Source of the DNA: Treponema sp. UBA3649
GTDB taxonomy: Bacteria; Spirochaetota; Spirochaetia; Treponematales; Treponemataceae
Reading direction: 5' to 3'
NCBI GenBank assembly: GCA_002373325.1
Contig: DFKI01000018.1
Span: 1 to 10,490, forward strand
DNA: 10,490 bases
How positions within the stretch are numbered: position 1 is the stretch's first letter; each line of letters starts with the position of its first letter. Shown one piece after another: positions 1 to 5,329 of the stretch. The notes beneath the pieces were generated by a model that saw nothing but the letters and a program-made list of their open reading frames with translations, did not search any database and was not told the DNA's origin. The translations under genes and the position numbers were made by a program.

Positions 1-59
1 CCCTTCACACAGCCCGATAATGACACTTTTTGTCCCCTTCACACAGCCCGATAATGACA
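1..59. repeat. 34-bp period direct repeat carrying the REP terminal motif
   Basis: A 25-base sequence beginning CCCTTCACACAGCCCGATAA occurs at 1-25 and again at 35-59, so the period is 34. Each copy ends in CCCGATAATGACA, which is identical to the right end of the palindromic element near 3913-3925. The array is cut by the window edge, so more copies may lie to the left. It sits just after the stop codon of the leftward gene ending at 75. No coding function is seen here, and the overlapping short open frames are not supported. Confidence 0.85.
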
Positions 60-74
60 TTTCCAGTGCCAATT

Positions 75-1061
75 CTAAATTATCCGGTAGTCGGGGCCCT
101 CGTCGGTGCAGAAAATCTTCACGCTGGTACTTTCCATGGGGACGGAATCCGCAAAACGGCCAATGTCGTCCGAATCCGGGGAAAGGAGGTCGTCGGGATT
201 GTAGGAAAGCTCAAGGATTGTCTCCTCCCCCTCTGCGGCTGCCCTGCTGAACGCACCGTTTAATCTCACCACGTCGGAAACCATGGGAAAAAGCATGGGC
301 TTGTGCTTTTCGGAAAATTTCTGCTTCAGGAAATTAAGCTGCATCTTCTCAATCTCCACGTGGGAAGCAGATGCGGGACGGAAATCGGAGTCCAGGGAAC
401 AGTTGTTGCACCTCTGCCACTCGGAAAAATCAGAGAAAAATGCGGATGGAAAAATCTTCAGCTCGCGGATTACGGAATTGAACCAAGGCACGGCACGACC
501 CTCGGAGTAAAAAGTCTGGCAGGCAAAGGCCATCTCTCGCGAATATTCCAAATCCTTTGACGAATAGGTCCCGGTGGATTTAGGAAGCTCCATCTTTCCC
601 TCAAGCTGCGCAAAATCAATGTGATTGGGATAAAGTCTCATGGCAAAATCAAGACGGTCGCGGAAAGATTTGAAACTGTCCCCGCTCTGGATTCCGTATT
701 CCATGTCAAAGCCGAAAACAAGGGACTGTCGGTTGAGCAAATCCGCCTTTGAGGAATAGAGTTTTTTGTCAAAAAGCAGTGCCCCGCCCTTCTCGGTACC
801 GCGCAAGGGAATCTCAAGCGAACAGCATACGGACTGGAAGATTTCAACAAGCGGACGGTCAATAATCTGCGGCTCAACAGAAATCACAAGGAAAAGCTCC
901 GGCATCTGTTTTTGCACCGCACGGCAAATGTCCGAAACAGCTTTTTTGTCAGAGGCGATTTTTTTGTCGTGAACTGAAAGCTCGGTAATCCCACGCTCAC
1001 GAAAAGTCGGCAACTCGCGAAGGATTGAATCCGTGCTGAAATCATACTCCATCCGGGACAT
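75..1061 (-). CDS. Radical SAM-like TIM-barrel protein lacking the [4Fe-4S] cysteine motif
   Basis: A 328-residue soluble protein with no signal peptide or membrane segment. I do not recognise it as a named gene. Its first 155 residues follow the pattern of a radical SAM barrel: a helix then ITELSVHDKKIASDKK (25-40), AVSDICRAVQ (41-50), the strand and helix FLVISVEPQIIDRPLVEIFQ (57-76), CCSLEIPLRG (79-88), then GFDMEYGIQSGDSFKSFRD (117-135) and LDFAMRLYPNHIDFAQLE (137-154). In B12-dependent and related radical SAM enzymes these places read as D-x-F, R-x-D-x-L, LEIGLQS, DLI-GLPG and the following helix. The CxxxCxxC loop that binds the iron-sulfur cluster is absent; the cysteines at 46, 79, 80, 181, 218, 221 and 318 do not form it. 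The frame begins 3 bases after the asnA stop with only a weak Shine-Dalgarno, which suggests translational coupling. The fold assignment is inference; catalytic radical chemistry seems unlikely. Confidence 0.72.
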   Translation of the reverse strand: MSRMEYDFSTDSILRELPTFRERGITELSVHDKKIASDKKAVSDICRAVQKQMPELFLVISVEPQIIDRPLVEIFQSVCCSLEIPLRGTEKGGALLFDKKLYSSKADLLNRQSLVFGFDMEYGIQSGDSFKSFRDRLDFAMRLYPNHIDFAQLEGKMELPKSTGTYSSKDLEYSREMAFACQTFYSEGRAVPWFNSVIRELKIFPSAFFSDFSEWQRCNNCSLDSDFRPASASHVEIEKMQLNFLKQKFSEKHKPMLFPMVSDVVRLNGAFSRAAAEGEETILELSYNPDDLLSPDSDDIGRFADSVPMESTSVKIFCTDEGPDYRII

Positions 1062-1064
1062 AGG

Positions 1065-2099
1065 CTAAAGGATTGCGACTCCCTTTTTGCGGCACTCATC
1101 AATCATGGAATCAGGCCATGTGCTCACCTGCACCTCACCGATGTGACACTTTCTGAGGAAGTACATGCAAAGGCGCGACTGACCGATTCCTCCGCCCAAA
1201 GTCTGCTTAAGCTCACCCGAAAGCAATTTTTTGTGGAAAGGAAGATTCGCCCTCTCAGGACATCCCCTCTCGGCAAGCTGGGCCTTGAGAGATTCAGGAG
1301 AAACACGAACGCCCATTGAAGAAAGCTCCATCGCGATTCCAAGCACGCTGTTCCAAACCATGAGGTCGCCGTTAAGTCCCCTGTGGCTTCCGTCCATCGT
1401 AATCCAGTCATCATAGTCAGGAGCACGTCCGTCGTGGATGCTTCCGTCGTCCAGTTTACCACCGATTCCAATGATGAAAACCGCACCGTATTTTTTGCAC
1501 GCCTCAGTCTCACGTTCTTTCGGTGACAAATCCGGGAACTCACGCTGAAGGTCATCGGCATAGACAAAAGTGATTTCCTCCGGGAGCTCAGGCTTAATCT
1601 GCTCGTAGCGGTCGTAAATGTAAAACTCGGTTCTCTTCAAAGTGCGGTAGATTTTCTGCACCACCGATTTCAAATATGCGACGCTCCTGTTTTTAGGATC
1701 AATGGCCATCTCCCAGTCCCACTGGTCAACATAAAGCGAATGAAGATTGTCAAGTTCCTCATCGGCACGGATTGCGTTCATGTCAGTGTAGATTCCGAAT
1801 CCCGGATTCAAGTCCATCTCCGTCACCTTGAGTCTCTTCCATTTGGCAAGGGAATGCACAATCTCAAGCTGGCACTCGTTCATGTCTTTCACAGGGAAGC
1901 GAACCGGACGCTCGACTCCGTTCAAATCATCATTGATTCCAGTCCCGGATTTTACAAAAAGGGGCGCGGTGACACGTGTAAGATTCAGCTCGGTGGAAAG
2001 TGAAAGCTGGAAAAATTTCTTTACCAGCACGATGGCAGCCTCGGTTTCTTTTACACTGAGAAGAGGCTTGTAATTTTCAGGTATGTAAAGCTCTGACAT
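1065..2099 (-). CDS. asnA: Aspartate--ammonia ligase (ammonia-dependent asparagine synthetase)
   Basis: AsnA makes L-asparagine from aspartate, ammonia and ATP (giving AMP and pyrophosphate) in the cytoplasm, usually as a homodimer with a class II tRNA-synthetase-like fold. The 344 residues carry the family signatures in order: PLFVKSGTGINDDLNGVERP (46-65), LEIVHSLAKWKR (78-89), GIYTDMNAIRADEELDN (102-118) with HSLYVDQWDWE (120-130), the insert around GSIHDGRAPDYDDW (219-232), LNGDLMVWN (242-250), and GGGIGQSRLCMYFLRKCHIG (302-321) followed by EVQVSTWP. The length is close to the roughly 330 residues usual for the family, so it is complete. The start is fixed by GGGAG six bases upstream. It lies 43 bases after galT on the same strand and 3 bases before the radical SAM-like gene, probably as the middle gene of an operon. 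It ends with TAG. Confidence 0.97.
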   Translation of the reverse strand: MSELYIPENYKPLLSVKETEAAIVLVKKFFQLSLSTELNLTRVTAPLFVKSGTGINDDLNGVERPVRFPVKDMNECQLEIVHSLAKWKRLKVTEMDLNPGFGIYTDMNAIRADEELDNLHSLYVDQWDWEMAIDPKNRSVAYLKSVVQKIYRTLKRTEFYIYDRYEQIKPELPEEITFVYADDLQREFPDLSPKERETEACKKYGAVFIIGIGGKLDDGSIHDGRAPDYDDWITMDGSHRGLNGDLMVWNSVLGIAMELSSMGVRVSPESLKAQLAERGCPERANLPFHKKLLSGELKQTLGGGIGQSRLCMYFLRKCHIGEVQVSTWPDSMIDECRKKGVAIL

Positions 2100-2142
2100 A
2101 TTTTTCTCCCGTCAATTTTCTTCTATATATATCAATCAAATT

Positions 2143-3657
2143 TCAGCAGAAGGTTCTCACAAAACGCATGAAGGCATCTTTTCCCTCAGGAGTCCTTTTG
2201 TAAACACCGGCATCCTCGAGTACCCGCGAAAAGACCAAAGCAACCTCGTCTTTCAAAATCCGGTCCACATTGGAGGAATCAATCCTGTCGTATTTTTTTG
2301 AAAACTCCCTCACCCACTTGGCATGTTTGGAAAGAGTCTCGTCCTGTTCAATATTCTTGCGCTGGATCAGGGCATTTCCCAAATCTGAGAGTTCTCTTTT
2401 AAGACGTGCGGGAAGAACTGCAAGTCCCATCACTTCAATCAGACCGATGTTTTCCTTCTTGATGTGATGCAAATCGGCATGTGGATGGAACAGTCCCAGG
2501 GGATGCTCGTTCGTCGTGATATTGTTCCTGAGCACAAGGTCCATCTCAAACTTTCCGTTCCTCATTCTGGCAATCGGAGTGATTGTGTTGTGGCTCTCAC
2601 CATTTGTCTGAGAATAGATGAACGATTTTTCATCAGTGTATATCCTCCAGTTGCGGAGAATTTTGTCGGCAAGATTCACAAGGCTTCCTGGAGTTGACGC
2701 GGAGATTCTGATTACGCTCATCGGCCATTTCACTATTCCAGCAGTCACATCCTCAAATCCACCGATGGAAATTCTCGTCTCGATGGGAGCTCTTGCCATG
2801 GGAAATTCATAGTTTCCGCCCTGATAATGATTGTGCGAAAGAATCGAGCCGCCGACGATGGGCAAATCAGCGTTGCTTCCGATTGTGTAATGGGGAAAAA
2901 GCCTGAGAAAATCAAAAAGCGATGAAAATGTGTTGCGGTTAATTCTCATCGGTTCGTGAGTATTGCTGAAAACAATGCAGTGCTCGTTGTAATAGACATA
3001 GGGAGAATACTGGAATCCCCACTCACCGCCCGAAAGACGAAGAGGAATGATTCTGTGGTTCTGTCTTGCCGCATGATTCAGACGCCCTGCATACCCTACG
3101 TTTTCCTTGCACAAAAGACACTTCGGATATTCTGACTGAGGTGCGTTTCTTGCAGCCGCTATGTCCCTTGGATCCTTTTCCGGTTTTGAAAGATTGATTG
3201 TGATGTCCAGAGTTCCGTAATCAGTCTTTGCCTGCCACTTCACGTCCCTGGAGATTCTGTAACGCCTGATGTAGTTCGTGTCCTGGCTGAATTTATAGAA
3301 CCATTTCGTAGCATCAATCGGAGATTTTTTGTACAGCTCCATGAATTTTTTCTGGACGACGGACGGAGGCGGAACCAAACATCCCATGATTTTTGTATCG
3401 AAAAGATCCCTGCTCACAATGCCGGTATCCTCGAAGAATCCCTTTTCAGAACCATAGGAAATGAGTCCTGCAAGAATCGTCTCAAGCTCCTCTGTTTTTA
3501 CGGACGGCACATTCTCTGCCTGAGCCTGATTCTCAAATCCACTGAGATTAAAAAGCTCCAGCAGACGGTTTTTCGTGTAGATGATGTCGTCCTCTTCAAT
3601 AAGTCCAGTTCCCAAGGCATATCCGACAAGTGCGTTGATGTTTTCGTATACGGTCAT
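2143..3657 (-). CDS. galT: Galactose-1-phosphate uridylyltransferase, type 2 (Firmicutes-type GalT)
   Basis: GalT swaps UMP between UDP-glucose and galactose-1-phosphate in the Leloir pathway, through a covalent UMP-histidine intermediate. The roughly 500-residue length and sequence fit the type-2 family rather than the shorter E. coli type. With the start chosen here (504 residues), visible blocks are SPIDATKWFYKFSQDTNYIR (112-131), GTLDITINLSKPEKDPRDIA (148-167), YPKCLLCKENVGYAGRLNHA (177-196), WGFQYSPYVYYNEHCIVF (213-230) and LPIVGGSILSHNHYQGGNYE (265-284), where H275 and H277 are the candidate active-site histidines. The middle residue of that HxH is Asn; Asp is what I remember as usual. 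An in-frame TTG six codons upstream (3673-3675) would add LFYNTP, but that stretch contains the -10 box TATAAT, so the ATG at 3657 is preferred. No Shine-Dalgarno is present. It is probably first in an operon with asnA. Confidence 0.95.
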   Translation of the reverse strand: MTVYENINALVGYALGTGLIEEDDIIYTKNRLLELFNLSGFENQAQAENVPSVKTEELETILAGLISYGSEKGFFEDTGIVSRDLFDTKIMGCLVPPPSVVQKKFMELYKKSPIDATKWFYKFSQDTNYIRRYRISRDVKWQAKTDYGTLDITINLSKPEKDPRDIAAARNAPQSEYPKCLLCKENVGYAGRLNHAARQNHRIIPLRLSGGEWGFQYSPYVYYNEHCIVFSNTHEPMRINRNTFSSLFDFLRLFPHYTIGSNADLPIVGGSILSHNHYQGGNYEFPMARAPIETRISIGGFEDVTAGIVKWPMSVIRISASTPGSLVNLADKILRNWRIYTDEKSFIYSQTNGESHNTITPIARMRNGKFEMDLVLRNNITTNEHPLGLFHPHADLHHIKKENIGLIEVMGLAVLPARLKRELSDLGNALIQRKNIEQDETLSKHAKWVREFSKKYDRIDSSNVDRILKDEVALVFSRVLEDAGVYKRTPEGKDAFMRFVRTFC

Positions 3658-3692
3658 GGGTGTATTATAGAACAAAAGTAAATTTTAGGCAA
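3655..3692 (-). promoter_or_regulatory. galT promoter, predicted leaderless start
   Basis: Reading leftward, TTGCCT (3692-3687) is followed by 17 bases and then a perfect TATAAT (3669-3664). Six bases, ACACCC, separate the -10 box from the galT ATG, so transcription should begin at or within a base or two of the start codon. No ribosome binding site exists, which agrees with a leaderless message. The box match and 17-base spacing are seen directly; the start point is inference. Confidence 0.7.
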
Positions 3693-3694
3693 GG

Positions 3695-3720
3695 GAGAGT
3701 TGAGAGTTGAGAGTTGAGAG
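3695..3720. repeat. TTGAGAG heptamer tandem repeat (about 3.7 copies)
   Basis: Three perfect TTGAGAG units (3700-3706, 3707-3713, 3714-3720) follow a partial unit GAGAG at 3695-3699. The array starts two bases outside the -35 box of galT. The reverse complement of the same heptamer forms a five-copy array at 8225-8259. Copy number in such short arrays can change by replication slippage; here a change would alter what lies upstream of the -35 without changing the promoter spacing. Confidence 0.9.
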
Positions 3721-3756
3721 GATTGTGAGTTAAATTTACTTAAAAATATTTTTTTG

Positions 3757-3785
3757 TGGACAAAATTACTTTTCATTTATATTAT
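3757..3785 (+). promoter_or_regulatory. Promoter-like site reading rightward into the repeats and the GH130 gene
   Basis: TGGACA (3757-3762) matches the -35 consensus at five of six positions. It is followed by 17 bases and TATTAT (3780-3785), also five of six. Transcription would begin near 3792, giving a leader of about 345 bases to the GH130 start that passes through the palindrome and the whole 22-bp array. A TATAAT also exists on the opposite strand at 3786-3781, but its -35 partner (TGGCTT) is poor. The AT-rich setting makes chance matches possible. Confidence 0.45.
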
Positions 3786-3831
3786 AAGATTCAGGTTTTA
3801 CATAAGCCAGTCATCGCTATGCAAGATTTCA

Positions 3832-3873
3832 TGTCATTGCCGTACTTGACTTTGTGTCATTGCCGTACTTGAT
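3832..3873. repeat. 23-bp tandem duplication of the left arm of the palindromic element
   Basis: TGTCATTGCCGTACTTGA occurs at 3832-3849 and again at 3855-3872, a period of 23. The first copy lacks the complementary TACGGCAA half, so it cannot form the hairpin; the second copy starts the complete element. This looks like a local duplication, or the scar of an older partial element. Confidence 0.85.
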
Positions 3874-3925
3874 ACGGCAATCTCTAACGTTGATTGAGAT
3901 TATCGGGTCAAGCCCGATAATGACA
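3855..3925. repeat. REP-like palindromic element with two hairpins
   Basis: The 71-base element is bounded by TGTCATT (3855-3861) and AATGACA (3919-3925). Inside are two perfect hairpins: TTGCCGTA-CTTGA-TACGGCAA (3860-3880, 8-bp stem) and ATTATCGGG-TCAAG-CCCGATAAT (3899-3921, 9-bp stem). The loops CTTGA and TCAAG are reverse complements of each other. The whole is thus a large imperfect palindrome that could fold as two small hairpins or one long one. No stop-to-T-tract context is present, so a terminator role is not supported. No REP-associated transposase lies in the window. Confidence 0.85.
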
Positions 3926-3935
3926 CAAGCACCCA

Positions 3936-4059
3936 GATGATGACGTGGGGCGTGTCCGATGATGACGTGGGGCGTGTCCGATGATGACATGGGGTGTGTC
4001 CGATGATGACGTGGGGTGTGTCCGATGATGACGTGGGGCGTGTCCGATGATGACATGGG
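3936..4059. repeat. 22-bp tandem repeat array, 5.6 copies
   Basis: The unit GATGATGACGTGGGGCGTGT plus CC begins at 3936, 3958, 3980, 4002 and 4024, with a partial sixth copy at 4046-4059. Copies differ only at two positions: G or A in GACGTG/GACATG and C or T in GGGGCG/GGGGTG. There are no spacers, so it is not a CRISPR array. The stretch is markedly richer in G and C than its surroundings. The CCGATGATGAC core across unit boundaries is one base from CCGATAATGAC at the end of the neighbouring palindrome. It ends about 78 bases before the GH130 start. Confidence 0.93.
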
Positions 4060-4123
4060 CTTTTTGGAAAACTTAACTTTTGGCCTACAAAATGATTTTT
4101 AAAATCAGGATAAAAATCCCGAG

Positions 4124-4128
4124 AGGAG
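4124..4128 (+). promoter_or_regulatory. Ribosome binding site of the GH130 gene
   Basis: AGGAG lies eight bases before the ATG at 4137 and decides among three consecutive in-frame ATGs (4137, 4140, 4143) and a longer frame that opens at 4080. The longer version would add 19 residues not expected in the family and has no such site. Confidence 0.8.
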
Positions 4129-4136
4129 TTGATTTT

Positions 4137-5318
4137 ATGATGATGAACAATTTTGACGACAGACTTGCAATGCTGAAATCCGAGCATGAGGCGCTGATTA
4201 GAAAACCGAATGAGCCAATCTATCCGGGGAACGGAATCTACCTGCGCTACAAAAATCCTGTGATTACGGCGGCGCACACACCCTTGGAATGGCGGTACGA
4301 TTTGGACAGAAAAACCAACCCCTATCTCATGGAGCGGATGGGAATCAACGCTGCGTTCAACTCGGGAGCAATCAAACTCAACGGAAAATATTGCCTTGTG
4401 GTGCGCGTTGAGGGTGCGGACAGAAAATCATTTTTTGCGGTTGCGGAAAGCGAGAACGGAACGGACGGATTTGAATTCAAGGGACTTCCCATTTTGCTTC
4501 CACAGACGGAAAATCCCGACGTGAATGTTTACGACATGAGACTCACTCAGCATGAGGACGGATGGATTTACGGAATCTTCTGCTCGGAAAGAAAAGACCC
4601 GACTGTTCCAAAAAGCGACACATCATCTGCGACGGCGGCGGCTGGAATCGTGAGGACGAAAAATCTTGTTGACTGGGAGCGGCTTCCAGATTTGAAAACA
4701 AAAAGCAGCCAGCAGAGAAACGTGGTTCTGCATCCTGAAAAAGTGAACGGCAAATATCTTTTTTACACGAGACCCCAGGACGGATTCATTGAGACCGGAA
4801 GCGGCGGAGGAATCTGCGCGGGATTCTGTGACAGCATGGAAAATCCTGTGGTGGATGAGGAAATCATGCTCGATGAAAAAATCTACCACACGATAAAGGA
4901 AGTGAAAAACGGAGCGGGTGCGGTTCCAATCAAGACGGAAAAGGGATGGCTTCACATCGCGCATGGAGTTAGAAACACGGCGGCTGGACTTCGCTACGTA
5001 ATCTACGCTTTTATGACCGACTTGAAAAATCCGCTCAAAGTGATTGCACGTCCCTCGGGATATCTGATTGCTCCGGAAGGTGATGAGCGCGTGGGAGATG
5101 TGAGCAACGTGGTTTTCACGAACGGAGCGATTTGTGATGATGACGGACGGCTTTTGATTTACTACGCATCAAGTGACACAAGAATGCATGTGGCCGAAAG
5201 CACGGTGGAGCGCATGGTGGACTACTGCATGAACACGCCGGAAGATTCCCTCACCTCACGCGGACAAGTGGAAAAGAGAATCAAGCTGATTGAAAAAAAT
5301 CTTGCACTGGGATTTTAA
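4137..5318 (+). CDS. GH130 family phosphorylase, probably 4-O-beta-D-mannosyl-D-glucose phosphorylase
   Basis: GH130 subfamily 1 enzymes use inorganic phosphate to split mannosyl-beta-1,4-glucose into alpha-mannose-1-phosphate and glucose, in the cytoplasm, as part of beta-mannan use. The 393 residues match what I recall of the Bacteroides enzyme closely and at the usual length (about 390): NPYLMERMGINAAFNSGAIK (61-80), VVRVEGADRKSFFAVAES (88-105), NVYDMRLTQHEDGWIYGIFC (130-149), RNVVLHPEKVNGKYLFYTRP (194-213), then YHTIKEVKNGAGAVPIKT, GWLHIAHGVRNTAAGLRYV, GDERVGDVSNVVFTNG and LLIYYASSDTRMHVA. D133 in NVYDMRL is the likely proton-donating Asp. There is no signal peptide, as expected for an intracellular phosphorylase. 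No cellobiose 2-epimerase or mannanase lies in the window. Activity on mannan oligosaccharides is the main alternative. The gene is divergent from galT and its 3' end is 11 bases from the convergent transporter. Confidence 0.93.
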   Translation: MMMNNFDDRLAMLKSEHEALIRKPNEPIYPGNGIYLRYKNPVITAAHTPLEWRYDLDRKTNPYLMERMGINAAFNSGAIKLNGKYCLVVRVEGADRKSFFAVAESENGTDGFEFKGLPILLPQTENPDVNVYDMRLTQHEDGWIYGIFCSERKDPTVPKSDTSSATAAAGIVRTKNLVDWERLPDLKTKSSQQRNVVLHPEKVNGKYLFYTRPQDGFIETGSGGGICAGFCDSMENPVVDEEIMLDEKIYHTIKEVKNGAGAVPIKTEKGWLHIAHGVRNTAAGLRYVIYAFMTDLKNPLKVIARPSGYLIAPEGDERVGDVSNVVFTNGAICDDDGRLLIYYASSDTRMHVAESTVERMVDYCMNTPEDSLTSRGQVEKRIKLIEKNLALGF

Positions 5319-5329
5319 TCGCACGTTCA

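Larger units (their letters stand above)
3676..4136. other. Long divergent intergenic region rich in repeats, no supported gene
   Basis: This gap separates leftward galT from the rightward GH130 gene. It holds, in order, the heptamer array, an AT-rich stretch (about 3726-3800) with a promoter-like site, a duplicated left arm of the palindromic element, the palindrome itself, the 22-bp array and the GH130 ribosome binding site. Leftward open frames across 3829-4277 exist only because the 22-bp unit lacks stops in those frames; their products are simple repeats of SSDTPHVIIGHTPRHHRT type and extend into GH130 antisense. I therefore call no gene here. Confidence 0.8.

Noticed and set aside
1124..1567. 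Open frame inside asnA in another leftward frame (147 residues)
   Set aside because: It is a shadow of a clearly conserved enzyme and has no family motif or ribosome site.
3658..3675. TTG start six codons upstream for galT
   Set aside because: The extension contains the perfect TATAAT of the likely promoter and has no ribosome site; the family begins near TVYENINALV.
3855..3925. Rho-independent terminator
   Set aside because: The hairpins are not followed by a T-tract and lie upstream of both divergent genes, not after a stop codon.
3936..4059. CRISPR array
   Set aside because: Units are contiguous with no unique spacers, and no cas gene is near. It is a simple tandem repeat.
4080..4136. 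Upstream start for the GH130 gene (19 extra residues)
   Set aside because: No ribosome site at 4080. AGGAG is placed correctly for the ATG at 4137, and the shorter protein has the family's usual length.
3829..4277. Leftward open frames encoding repeats such as SSDTPHVIIGHTPRHHRT
   Set aside because: They arise because the 22-bp unit has no stop in those frames; the longer one continues antisense into the GH130 gene. There is no ribosome binding site and the composition is purely repeat-derived.
5319..5329. Terminator between the GH130 and CDF genes
   Set aside because: Only 11 bases separate the stops, and I see no hairpin there or at the adjoining gene ends.
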